A stretch of 64,000 nucleotides of DNA, taken from Oceanospirillales bacterium. Its GTDB lineage: Bacteria; Pseudomonadota; Gammaproteobacteria; Pseudomonadales; Endozoicomonadaceae. The DNA is taken from assembly GCA_004762125.1 (NCBI GenBank), contig SIHQ01000010.1, positions 1 through 64,000 on the forward strand. The letters run 5' to 3'. Positions within the stretch are counted from its first letter, which is position 1, and every line of letters starts with the position of its first letter. This document shows positions 55,340 through 64,000 of the stretch, piece by piece. Under the pieces are notes generated by a model. It made no database searches and was not told the origin of the DNA. It worked only from the letters and a program-made list of their open reading frames with translations. The translations under genes and the position numbers were made by a program.

Positions 55340-56815
55340 TCAGCCAGGTATATTGGCCACCATCCTTAATGATGTAGTCAATTCTTCCATTTGTAGCCAG
55401 GGACGTAACCAGGCGACAGCGGAGTAACAACCAGGTCTGCCAGCCTGCTCCTGCACCATGATTTTTGCTTCTCGTAGAGGGGTTTTAGCTCTAGCTTCAT
55501 TGCCAACAGCGTTAGGATTGGTATAGAGGCTGATCCAGGTGCTGAGATCTTTCTGAACATCACTGGGATCCATGGCTGAACCAATTTGATCCCGACCCAT
55601 TACCTTGAGGTAATGAGCAATTCTGGAACTGGCCATTATATAGGGTAGGCGGGCTGATATGGCGGCATTAGCCGTAGCATCAGGGTCTGTGTACTCTTTT
55701 GGTTTTTGTAAGGTTTGGGCACCCATAAAGACTCCGAAATTGGAGTTTTTGTAATGTACTAGTGGCAGAAAACCCAGATCAGAAAGCTCTTTTTCTCTTT
55801 CGTCCGTAAGATTGATTTCTGTTGGACACTGCTGAGCAAGGTCTCCAGCTTCTGTCTTGTATGTGTAATTGGGCAGGTTCTGGACTTTGCCGCCATTTTC
55901 CAGACCACGAATAGCTGTGCACCAACCAGAGGCTGTGTAGGCATTGTGCATAAGCAGGCCCATTTCAAAGCAGGCATTGCTCCAGGTAAAGCTGCCATTA
56001 TCTTCTGGCCGATGTTCGCCATCCGCGGCTTTAGAGAATTCTTCAAAATCGAATGTTTTTATGGTGGTTCCTTTTTTACCATAGGGCATTCTGGTCAGTG
56101 TTTTTGGCATGGTCAGAGTGACATAACGAGAATCGTCGCTGTCCCGGAAAGCATTCCAGCTGGCATAGGCTGGTGAGCTGAATCCGGGAGCAACCGGTTT
56201 GCCCGCATTTAATGTTTTAAAAGACGGTATGCCAAGAGATTCAGGAGCGGCAGCGGCAATAAAAGGAGTATGTGAGGCGGCAGCTACTTCTCCGATGTAT
56301 CTAAGCAATGCGACATCCTCGTCACTATGAGTAAAGGTGAAATCGCCTAGCATCACACCATAAGGTTCTCCTCCTGCAGTGCCAAATTCATGCTGATAAA
56401 CCATATTAAATAAACGGCTTCGGTCAACAGCGGGCGCATCCTCAAACTGCTCCATCAACTCATCACGGTTGATATCCAGAACCCTGACTTTAAGTTGTGG
56501 GCCCAATTCACTGTTTCGAATCAGTTTGTTTAAACCAAGCCAAGAACCTTCGAGTTTCTGGAACTTGTCCTGATGCAGTATTTCAGCCAATTGCTCAGAC
56601 AGCTTACTGTCCAGAGCAGTAACAGCCTGTTCAATGGTACTGGTCAGATTTTTGCTCCAGCTAACGGTTCCTGACATGGCCTGTTGAGTCAGATTGGCCA
56701 GCAGTTCTTTAGTCGTATCGGGAGGGACTTGGCTGGTAGCTTCAATGGCCCGATCCAGAAAACTGAGTTCAGAGACTTCGCCTTCAGCAGCGGCCTCTTT
56801 TTGGGCTTCACTCAT
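55340..56815 (-). CDS. tssC: T6SS sheath large subunit TssC (VipB)
   Basis: A 491-residue protein. The conserved FQKLEGSWLGLNKLI helix (about 85-99), GGEPYGVMLGDFTFTH (about 147-162) and LGFLPLVHYKNSNFGVFMGAQTLQKPKEY (about 346-374) are diagnostic. The C-terminal part (REAKIMVQEQAGRPGCYSAVAWLRPWLQMEEL) supplies the sheath domain bound by TssB. It overlaps tssB by 4 bp. Full-length and normal. Confidence 0.95.
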   Translation of the reverse strand: MSEAQKEAAAEGEVSELSFLDRAIEATSQVPPDTTKELLANLTQQAMSGTVSWSKNLTSTIEQAVTALDSKLSEQLAEILHQDKFQKLEGSWLGLNKLIRNSELGPQLKVRVLDINRDELMEQFEDAPAVDRSRLFNMVYQHEFGTAGGEPYGVMLGDFTFTHSDEDVALLRYIGEVAAASHTPFIAAAAPESLGIPSFKTLNAGKPVAPGFSSPAYASWNAFRDSDDSRYVTLTMPKTLTRMPYGKKGTTIKTFDFEEFSKAADGEHRPEDNGSFTWSNACFEMGLLMHNAYTASGWCTAIRGLENGGKVQNLPNYTYKTEAGDLAQQCPTEINLTDEREKELSDLGFLPLVHYKNSNFGVFMGAQTLQKPKEYTDPDATANAAISARLPYIMASSRIAHYLKVMGRDQIGSAMDPSDVQKDLSTWISLYTNPNAVGNEARAKTPLREAKIMVQEQAGRPGCYSAVAWLRPWLQMEELTTSLRMVANIPG

Positions 56816-57327
56816 GTGTCTTTACCCTCATCAGTCTGAACACCCAGTTGTTCAGAGAGACCGGACAGAGCATCAGTGCTCTGCAAGACTTCTTTCAGAA
56901 GCTTTTCCAAATCCCTGGAACGATCTGCCTGAGCCAGCAATTCACGGAGCTGGTTACGAATTTTGAGAAGCTCCTTCAGTGGTTCAATCTGTTGAACCAA
57001 ATTAGCTGGTTCAAAATCCCTGATTGAGCTGAACTTCAGATCAACGGCAAACTCACTGTCGTCTTCAGCCAGTTTGTTATCAACCTTGAGTTTCAGTTCG
57101 GGACCGATTGTGTTCATAACCGTGTCAAAGTTGTCTTTGTCTATATCGATGAACTTTCGAAAGTCGACCTCTTCCTTTTCGGATTCCGGCTTATCTCCAG
57201 AGAACTCACCGATGACACCAGTGACAAAAGGTAACTCCCGTTTTTCAACGGCACCATTAGTCTCAACATCGTAGGTAATGCTGACGCGGTTTTTGCTGAC
57301 GCGCTTATGTTGGGTGTTCAGGGCCAT
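56812..57327 (-). CDS. tssB: T6SS sheath small subunit TssB (VipA)
   Basis: A 171-residue protein. VSITYDVETNGAVEKRELPFVTGVIGEFSGD (about 16-46) and the FRKFIDIDKDNFDTVM block (about 56-71) are the family core. The C-terminal Leu-rich helix carries the ClpV-recognition region typical of VipA. With TssC it builds the contractile sheath. It is followed by tssC with a 4-bp overlap. Normal length. Confidence 0.94.
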   Translation of the reverse strand: MALNTQHKRVSKNRVSITYDVETNGAVEKRELPFVTGVIGEFSGDKPESEKEEVDFRKFIDIDKDNFDTVMNTIGPELKLKVDNKLAEDDSEFAVDLKFSSIRDFEPANLVQQIEPLKELLKIRNQLRELLAQADRSRDLEKLLKEVLQSTDALSGLSEQLGVQTDEGKDT

Positions 57328-57340
57328 ACGTCTTCAGCCT

Positions 57341-57877
57341 TTACTTATTGGAGTGAGATTCGGCCTTACCGGTAGGCAGGTCATAGGTAACATCACCACC
57401 CGGCTCGAGTTTGCCGCCTTCTGCTTCGTTCCAGTGTTTTACTTTCACTTTACTGTAGGCGACAGCGAGTGTTTCAAAGGGCGTTGCGCCATCAGAAGCA
57501 CTTAAGCTGTAGTTGACGATGCGGGCAAAGGTCAGCTGGATTTGAAGGTAGATTTGAGCGCCCTCGCCAGAACGGTCAGGTTTGGTGACGATAATGTCGA
57601 CGGTGTCGCCTTCGTCACCGGGAACGTACAGGTGGGAGAGAATGTTTTCCGAAGCGCCGTCGAGCTCTTTGCTGACGGTTACCTCATTCATGGCAACCAT
57701 TCCTGAGTCCCTGTTCATTCCATTACCAATATCCATGGTGACTGAGCGAGTAGCGCCCCAGCTGAATGAGCGAATGGCAAACCAGCCTTTCTCCCCAACG
57801 TTATCACCGCCTGTATAGGCTGAAGTAGCGTCACCCTTACTCTGGGCTTCACCCAGTTTCATGTACATGTTGGCCAT
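57341..57877 (-). CDS. hcp: T6SS tube protein Hcp (TssD)
   Basis: A 178-residue protein that forms hexameric rings of the inner tube. Family blocks are MYMKLG at the start, GWFAIRSFSWGATR (about 31-44), VTVSKELDGASENIL (about 67-81) and FARIVNYSLSASDGATPFETLAVAYSKVKVKH (about 116-147). A C-terminal tail of about 25 residues is not part of the core. It lies between tssA and tssB, 13 bp upstream of tssB. It is the only hcp gene in the window. Confidence 0.94.
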   Translation of the reverse strand: MANMYMKLGEAQSKGDATSAYTGGDNVGEKGWFAIRSFSWGATRSVTMDIGNGMNRDSGMVAMNEVTVSKELDGASENILSHLYVPGDEGDTVDIIVTKPDRSGEGAQIYLQIQLTFARIVNYSLSASDGATPFETLAVAYSKVKVKHWNEAEGGKLEPGGDVTYDLPTGKAESHSNK

Positions 57878-57937
57878 AATTTACTGCCCTCTGGCTGAAG
57901 CTGCTCAAGTAGTGAAGGTGCAGCCTGGAAAAACGAT

Positions 57938-59338
57938 TTAACTCAGGTCATTGAGATTATGAATGCCCATGCCACTTTGTGAAGGAGGCATGACAGGGAG
58001 CGTTGAGTGCTCATTCAATGTTTTTTTTTCAGACGGTCGATCGGGTATTGACGGTTCTTTATTGGAAACCCTTAAAGGGGTAGAGGTTTCAGGTTCTGAT
58101 TGATTCTGATCTGGTTCAGGTGTCATCAGTTGCTGCTGGAGAACTTGATTTGAAAGTGGCGCGGTATTGCTGACATGAGCCGGTAGTGGTGTTTTATCTG
58201 AATCATTCATTCCGGTCAGCTCTTTGATTCTGCCCATCAGATTTTCGTTTCCCTGCAGCAACTCATTCATTAACTGTGGTAAAGGGGTATAGCCCCAGCG
58301 AATGGCTTTTTCCAGAATATACGGCACTGGACTTTGTGGTTCGGTGCGTTGAAAGAAATCTGACAGCATACGAATTTGCTGAAAAGCTTGGTCCCGGGTA
58401 AAACCAGCTCGATCCATTACAATATTTTGATGTTTGGCTTGAGGTGATTCTATCTGTACTTTTATTTCTGGTTCAGGTTCATGTTGAAATTGTTCTGAAA
58501 TAGGGTTTGCCTGTTTGTGAAGGTCTGGAGGCCAGGGAGTAATCATGCCGTCGGAAAGATCTTTCAGTGCTTGCAGGTTGGCATCCAGTTGTTTACGGAG
58601 ATACTGACTGGTCGGTACGTGAACACCCGCTTTGGTAAAGTATTTGGTAAGAGTGCTATCAAGGTTCTCCAGAGCATCCTGAACAGAGAGAATACTGTTG
58701 ATTCGAGTGATAATCTCAGGTTTTTCTGAAGAGAGTGTCGATGTAACCTGCTGTTTTAAATCATGGAGACTGTTTTTATTGCGTTGGTACGTAGCAAAAT
58801 CTATATCTGCGACCAGTGGCAGCATGCACAGTGGTGGAACCAAGGGACAGCTGTCTTCTGAATCGCCCAGTAATCTCTGTATAGCCGTGTATTGATGATT
58901 TGCCCGCTCATAATTTGCATCGTCAGATTTTATTTTTTCATCGGGCAGGTAAGGCTGAATAGTTGGCCAGAAACTATGTAATGATCGATCAACCAGTTGA
59001 ATAATACTGGCCAGCTGCGCATAGGGTTGATTGGAAAAAAGACAGGCCATGGCAAGCCAAGCCATGCACTCCAGATCACGAGAGTGTTGCTTCAGACAGT
59101 TGAGTAACAACACTTCAAGGTTTTTCCAGTTTTCCTGATTAGCAAGCCGCAGCTCATCCAGTTCATTGTCTTCAGGATTCATGGCTAGCTTGTGAAAGCT
59201 GGTCTGGGCAATGTTATAGGCATTCCTGAGAGGTCTGAAAAGTGTCCTGTTGCCTTTGATGAAGTCTCCGGCAGGTTGCTCTTCCGACAGGGGGACAAGA
59301 AAAGAATCAAGTTCTTCGTCAGTAAGTGGAGCCTGCAT
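57938..59338 (-). CDS. tssA: T6SS cap protein TssA (ImpA-N family)
   Basis: A 466-residue protein with an ImpA-type N-terminal domain (about 1-165: LVPLSEEQPAGDF, then WKNLEVLLLNCLKQHSRDLECMAWLAMACL, and SFWPTIQPYLPDE), as in TssA. A middle helical region and a C-terminal domain (about 315-395: RDQAFQQIRMLSDFFQRTEPQSPVPYILEKAIRWG) place it with the VasJ/TagA-like C-terminus. The last 70 residues are low-complexity, rich in Pro/Ser. It is the first gene of the minus arm. Confidence 0.9.
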   Translation of the reverse strand: MQAPLTDEELDSFLVPLSEEQPAGDFIKGNRTLFRPLRNAYNIAQTSFHKLAMNPEDNELDELRLANQENWKNLEVLLLNCLKQHSRDLECMAWLAMACLFSNQPYAQLASIIQLVDRSLHSFWPTIQPYLPDEKIKSDDANYERANHQYTAIQRLLGDSEDSCPLVPPLCMLPLVADIDFATYQRNKNSLHDLKQQVTSTLSSEKPEIITRINSILSVQDALENLDSTLTKYFTKAGVHVPTSQYLRKQLDANLQALKDLSDGMITPWPPDLHKQANPISEQFQHEPEPEIKVQIESPQAKHQNIVMDRAGFTRDQAFQQIRMLSDFFQRTEPQSPVPYILEKAIRWGYTPLPQLMNELLQGNENLMGRIKELTGMNDSDKTPLPAHVSNTAPLSNQVLQQQLMTPEPDQNQSEPETSTPLRVSNKEPSIPDRPSEKKTLNEHSTLPVMPPSQSGMGIHNLNDLS

Positions 59339-59632
59339 GACATTGGTCAGATGCTTAGAAAAGTCAGTTCAGGGTAGTCATGGTTTTTCAGCTTTGCCAA
59401 TAGAAGTTTCAGGTTCTTTCTATTGTTATATAAAGACGACATTTTACATATATTTATTACAAATACGGATGATAGGAGAATGACATTTTCCTGAAAGTTT
59501 CTTTATGGATGCATACGATTTTGTTCAACTGAAATATGTAAGAGCGAAGAGTGTAATCCATAAATCATTTTACTGACTCTGTGCGCTGAATGTTTCGGTA
59601 TTTTGCTGTGTATATGAGAGTTCATACTTTGT

Positions 59633-59672
<40 letters not shown>

Positions 59673-59868
59673 TTTCTTTTATTTATTTCTTTTATTGGCA
59701 CCTAAGTACCTGCTTAATAATTCGTCGAGTGGCCTTAGGTGGTTTTCTCCCGTAATTCCGCCAATTGCGAGGGAAGTCATAGTGTATTTTGGGGTATGCC
59801 GAAGAGATCTCAGTCATCAGTCTCAGGTGGATTCGTATAGAACACAGGTAAAGGACAGATAAAACGGC

Positions 59869-59897
59869 TTGCCACGGCGGTTGCAATTCCTTAAAAT
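59869..59897 (+). promoter_or_regulatory. Sigma-70-type promoter for rplU-rpmA
   Basis: TTGCCA (59869-59874), a 17-bp spacer and TAAAAT (59892-59897), each 5 of 6 to consensus, followed by the GC-rich discriminator TTGCGCCC. Transcription would begin near 59904, giving a leader of about 280 nt before rplU. Confidence 0.65.
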
Positions 59898-60186
59898 TTG
59901 CGCCCTGTCTTGGAATCTGACTGAGAATCCGCGGTAGCAGTCCATTTTGTCATGTTGTGGAACTTTAGTTTGAGTTTTAACTCGTTCAAGAGTTGGCCAT
60001 AGCTTATGCGGCGCTGCCTGCTGTTGTTGCGATGAGTGATAGTTGATATCTCTTGTTGTTGGCAACCGATGATCAGATAGACGTAGATAGATAAAAAAAT
60101 TCCGGTATGAGTACCCTGAACTTTCGTTCTAGATCTCGCCGGATGCCTTTGACAATAAGGCTATTACAGGATTTTCGGAGATTAAT

Positions 60187-60498
60187 ATGTACGCAGTTAT
60201 CAAAACTGGCGGCAAGCAGTACCGTGTTGCTGAAGGCACTACCCTGAAAGTAGAAAAGTTGGACGTAGCTGCAGGCGAGAGCCTGGATATCAGCGACGTT
60301 CTGCTGATTGCTAACGGCGATGACTTGAAAGTGGGTGCTCCTCTTATCGAAGGTGCCAAGGTTACTGTTGAAGTTGTAGCCCATGGTCGTGGTCCAAAGA
60401 TCAAGATCATCAAGTTCAAGCGTCGTAAGCACCACCGTAAGCAGATGGGCCACCGTCAGTGGTTCACTGAGCTGAAAATCACCAGCATCGCTGGCTAA
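60187..60498 (+). CDS. rplU: Large ribosomal subunit protein bL21
   Basis: A 103-residue ribosomal protein with the L21 start [14 protein letters not shown] and the C-terminal basic block [16 protein letters not shown]. It has a CGGAG site 7 nt before the ATG. First gene of the conserved rplU-rpmA-obgE order. The long leader may carry autoregulation, as proposed for L21 operons, but no known structure was confirmed by eye. Confidence 0.97.
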   Translation: MYAVIKTGGKQYRVAEGTTLKVEKLDVAAGESLDISDVLLIANGDDLKVGAPLIEGAKVTVEVVAHGRGPKIKIIKFKRRKHHRKQMGHRQWFTELKITSIAG

Positions 60499-60628
60499 TG
60501 ACGTTATTGCCTTCGGGTGATACGCATTTTGATAAGCTGATGGGCTCACAAGAGTTCATTTAACACTTCTAAAGGTCTGGTATCTGGTGTGGTAGCCGGC
60601 TACAAGACTGAAATTAAAGGAGAGCAGC

Positions 60629-60886
60629 ATGGCTCACAAAAAAGCTGGTGGTTCTACTCGTAACGGTCGCGACTCACAAAGCAAACGTCTTGGCGTTAAG
60701 CGTTTTGGTGGTCAGGTTGTACTGGCGGGTAACATCCTGGTTCGTCAGCGTGGCACTAAGTTCCACGCTGGTGAAAACGTTGGCATGGGCAAGGATCACA
60801 CCTTGTTCGCTAAAGCTGGCGGTAAGGTAGTATTTGAGGTTAAAGGTCCTCAAAAGCGTAAGTACATTCGCATCGAAGCTGCGTAA
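60629..60886 (+). CDS. rpmA: Large ribosomal subunit protein bL27
   Basis: An 85-residue ribosomal protein, starting [16 protein letters not shown], whose N-terminal tail reaches the peptidyl-transferase centre. There is no extra N-terminal extension, so no cleavage is needed. AAAGGAGAG lies before the ATG. It is followed by a terminator before obgE. Confidence 0.98.
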   Translation: MAHKKAGGSTRNGRDSQSKRLGVKRFGGQVVLAGNILVRQRGTKFHAGENVGMGKDHTLFAKAGGKVVFEVKGPQKRKYIRIEAA

Positions 60887-60939
60887 TGACTGCTGCCGGA
60901 TCAGAATGATCTGTACAGATCTGTTCTGATCTAATAGAG

Positions 60940-60964
60940 AGCCCCGCTAATATGGCGGGGCTTT
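60940..60964 (+). terminator. Rho-independent terminator after rpmA
   Basis: AGCCCCGC (60940-60947) pairs with GCGGGGCT (60955-60962), followed by TTCT. It lies 54 bp past the stop. Confidence 0.75.
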
Positions 60965-61013
60965 CTCGTATATGAGAGTTTTTCTGACGTAGGTGTGCAT
61001 TGTGATTCACTGC

Positions 61014-61095
61014 GTAGGTTGGGTTAAGCGAAGTGCTACCCAACACAGGAATCAAGATGATTTAGTTGGGTTTCGCTAGGCTTAGCCCAACCTAC
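61014..61095. repeat. REP-like palindromic repeat (GTAGGTTGGG family)
   Basis: An 82-bp imperfect inverted repeat. The left end GTAGGTTGGG (61014-61023) is the exact complement of the right end CCCAACCTAC (61086-61095), and the inner parts (TTAAGCGAAGTGCTACCCAAC and GTTGGGTTTCGCTAGGCTTA) are also related. The sequence is of the widespread GTAGGTTGGGCTAAGCGAAGC-type bacterial repeat that is dispersed between genes. It lies between the rpmA terminator and obgE; the whole gap 60887-61195 has no other gene. Confidence 0.85.
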
Positions 61096-61195
61096 GGGTA
61101 GTCGGTTTTATTGATCGTGTCTGAAGATAAATTCTGGAATGCAGGGTTTATCTACAGGCATTGTCGGATTGAGCCGGTACTGCTGGAGGTTTTGA

Positions 61196-62407
<1,212 letters not shown>

Positions 62408-62422
62408 TCATTGATAAAAAAA

Positions 62423-62459
62423 GTCTCCACCCATTCATACATGCATGGATGGAGGCTTT
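62423..62459 (+). terminator. Hairpin after obgE, possible weak terminator
   Basis: GTCTCCACCCA (62423-62433) pairs imperfectly with TGGATGGAGGC (62446-62456), followed by TTTA. It lies 15 bp past the obgE stop, before proB. Confidence 0.5.
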
Positions 62460-62505
62460 AAGCTGAGCATGACTAAACGCTCATAGCTGTTGAGGGAGTA
62501 AAGGT

Positions 62506-63636
62506 ATGAGTGAGCGAAGCAGACTGAAAAAAGCTCGTCGCTGGGTAATCAAAATTGGCAGTGCTTTACTGACCAATGAAGGCCGTGGTCTGGATGTCAG
62601 TAGTATTAATGACTGGGTTACCCAGATCTGTCAGCTGCGTAAACAAGGTGTTGAGGTGATTCTGGTTTCCTCAGGTGCTATCGCGGCCGGTATGGAAAAG
62701 CTGAATCTGAAAGATCGACCGACAGCTTTGAATGAACTTCAGGCTGCTGCCGCAGTAGGTCAGGCTCGTCTCGTTCAGACCTGGGAAAGCAGTTTTCAAT
62801 ATCATGGCGTTCAGCCAGCACAGATATTACTTACTCACGCTGATCATAGTAATCGTAAGCGTTATCTCAATGCCCGCAGTACTCTTAACACGCTGCTCGA
62901 TATGGGTGTGGTTCCTGTTGTTAATGAAAACGACACCGTAGTGACCGATGAAATTTGCTTTGGTGATAACGATACCTTGGGTGCGTTGGTCACTAATCTC
63001 GTTGAGGCTGATATGTTGGTCATCCTGACGGATCAAGATGGTCTTTATACGGCTGACCCGAGAATGGATTCTTCTGCGAAGCTGATTTCTGAAGTTCGGG
63101 CTCAGGATCCTTCCCTCGATGCGATGGCAGGCGGCGGCAGTGGTCGTCTTGGCCGTGGTGGTATGCAAACCAAGCTTCGGGCTGCTCGACAGGCCGCGGC
63201 TTCGGGTGCTGCAACAGTGATTGTAGGAGGGCGCATTGATCAGGTGATTGAACGACTCAGTCAGGAAGAGGAGCTGGGAACTCTTTTATTACCAGATCAT
63301 GAGCGTATGGCCGCTCGTAAACAGTGGCTGCAAGGCCATATGCAAACTGCGGGTGAACTGGTTCTTGATGCGGGTGCTGTGGATGTTCTTTGTAATCAGG
63401 GAAAGAGCCTTCTGCCTGTTGGTGTTAAAGCGATCAAAGGGCTTTTTCAGCGGGGTGAAATGGTGACCTGTGTGGATGAACAGGGTAATGAGGTTGCCCG
63501 CGGCCTGATTAACTACGGTTCTGATGAAGCATCAAAAATTGTTGGTCAAGGCAGCAAGAGAATTCCGAAAATTCTGGGCTATGAGGGTGAATCTGAACTA
63601 TTACACAGAGATAATATGGTATTAACCTGCTGTTGA
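62506..63636 (+). CDS. proB: Glutamate 5-kinase
   Basis: A 376-residue enzyme that phosphorylates glutamate in the first step of proline synthesis. The amino-acid kinase domain (about 10-260) has [20 protein letters not shown], the NENDTV loop and [18 protein letters not shown]-terminal PUA domain (about 280-365) is present, as in E. coli. The expected feedback-site region is intact. proA is not adjacent. GAGGGAG precedes the ATG. Confidence 0.97.
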   Translation: MSERSRLKKARRWVIKIGSALLTNEGRGLDVSSINDWVTQICQLRKQGVEVILVSSGAIAAGMEKLNLKDRPTALNELQAAAAVGQARLVQTWESSFQYHGVQPAQILLTHADHSNRKRYLNARSTLNTLLDMGVVPVVNENDTVVTDEICFGDNDTLGALVTNLVEADMLVILTDQDGLYTADPRMDSSAKLISEVRAQDPSLDAMAGGGSGRLGRGGMQTKLRAARQAAASGAATVIVGGRIDQVIERLSQEEELGTLLLPDHERMAARKQWLQGHMQTAGELVLDAGAVDVLCNQGKSLLPVGVKAIKGLFQRGEMVTCVDEQGNEVARGLINYGSDEASKIVGQGSKRIPKILGYEGESELLHRDNMVLTCC

Positions 63637-63651
63637 GTGCCTTTGTTCAGA

Positions 63652-63686
63652 TGTAAAAAAACCGGCCCAAGGCCGGTTTTTTTACA
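63652..63686. terminator. Bidirectional terminator between proB and rpsT
   Basis: CCGGCC (63662-63667) pairs with GGCCGG (63671-63676), flanked by seven A on the left and seven T on the right, so both strands end in a T-run. It serves the convergent proB and rpsT genes. Confidence 0.92.
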
Positions 63687-63697
63687 TCATCACCAGA

Positions 63698-63964
63698 TTA
63701 AGCAGTCAGAGCTTTGATCTGAGCGTTCAGACGGCTCTTATGACGAGCAGCCTTGTTCTTGTGGATGATGCCTTTGTCAGCCATACGGTCAATAACTGGT
63801 ACAGCAATGGTGTACTCAGTCTTGGCCAGTGCAGCGTCTTTAGCTTCGATAGCGCGTATTACTTTCTTGAGAGAAGTACGAACCATAGAACGCAGGGAAG
63901 CGTTGTGGGTACGACGAACTTCAGCTTGACGCGCGCGCTTCTTGGCAGAAGGAGAATTAGCCAT
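63698..63964 (-). CDS. rpsT: Small ribosomal subunit protein bS20
   Basis: An 88-residue basic helical ribosomal protein, starting [18 protein letters not shown] and ending NAQIKALTA, as in bS20. It binds 16S rRNA in early assembly. It is convergent with proB and shares a bidirectional terminator. Its promoter lies outside or at the window end. Normal length. Confidence 0.97.
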   Translation of the reverse strand: MANSPSAKKRARQAEVRRTHNASLRSMVRTSLKKVIRAIEAKDAALAKTEYTIAVPVIDRMADKGIIHKNKAARHKSRLNAQIKALTA

Positions 63965-64000
63965 GATAAGGGTTCCTGGAATCTTGTTAACCGGTTTACT

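Noticed and set aside
60073..60549. 158-codon minus-strand frame over rplU
   Set aside because: Antisense to rplU, with no recognisable domain.

Overview
The window looks like a chromosome segment of a marine, host-associated gammaproteobacterium. The housekeeping genes (sbcB, tadA, purL, prfC, ispB, rplU-rpmA-obgE, proB, rpsT) are gammaproteobacterial in type. A Ysc-type type III secretion (T3SS) operon, a SopB/IpgD-like effector and a complete type VI secretion (T6SS) cluster suggest an Oceanospirillales relative such as Endozoicomonas. That assignment is inference from gene content only.

Layout. 1-263: the 3' end of an IS6-family insertion sequence cutting the N-terminus of a P4-type integrase remnant, next to four TGTACA-cored sites. 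481-5351: sbcB, a receiver-like protein that lacks its phosphoacceptor, a FixJ-type regulator, and aspA. 5659-12762 (minus): sctN-O-P-Q-R-S-T-U in the Ysc order, with a CesT-like chaperone gene upstream, separated by a terminator. 12957-18125: tadA, purL (with an unusual acidic tandem repeat) and a glycine-zipper lipoprotein. 18186-21907 (minus): a four-gene glycan-modification operon (GtrB-like, GtrA-like, ChbG/YdjC-like, GT39-like). 22108-27149: a small anchored protein, sseA, a small ACT-like protein preceded by a mini-ORF and terminator, class II DAHP synthase, and a Tsx-like porin. 27328-27806: four identical tRNA-Pro(UGG) genes in 134-bp repeats. 27949-33318: def, tatD-like, a PCuAC copper chaperone with an unknown partner, a gate-domain membrane protein, and prfC. 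33553-36075: a large SopB/IpgD-family phosphoinositide phosphatase effector. 36186-37163: ispB.

37313-59338 is a complete T6SS in two convergent arms. The plus arm is tagH-tssJ-tssK-tssL-tssM plus a DUF808 membrane protein. The minus arm is tssA-hcp-tssB-tssC-second tssC-tssE-tssF-tssG-tssH-vgrG plus an unrecognised 190-residue protein. The cluster lies exactly between ispB and rplU, which are divergent neighbours in many gammaproteobacteria, so it looks like an insertion at that junction. The T3SS operon lacks sctV, sctC, sctD, sctJ, sctL and the needle genes, which must lie elsewhere if the system works.

60187-63964: rplU-rpmA-obgE-proB and convergent rpsT, with a strong sigma-70-like promoter and a long leader ahead of rplU, and a (TTTA)10 tract between the T6SS and that promoter.

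The best leads for new biology are the SopB-like effector with its long N-terminal extension, the two unassigned proteins at the T6SS convergence point, the paired TssC paralogues, the pseudo-receiver, and the mini-ORF/terminator unit at 23914-24048. All product calls come from reading translated sequence; no database search was run.
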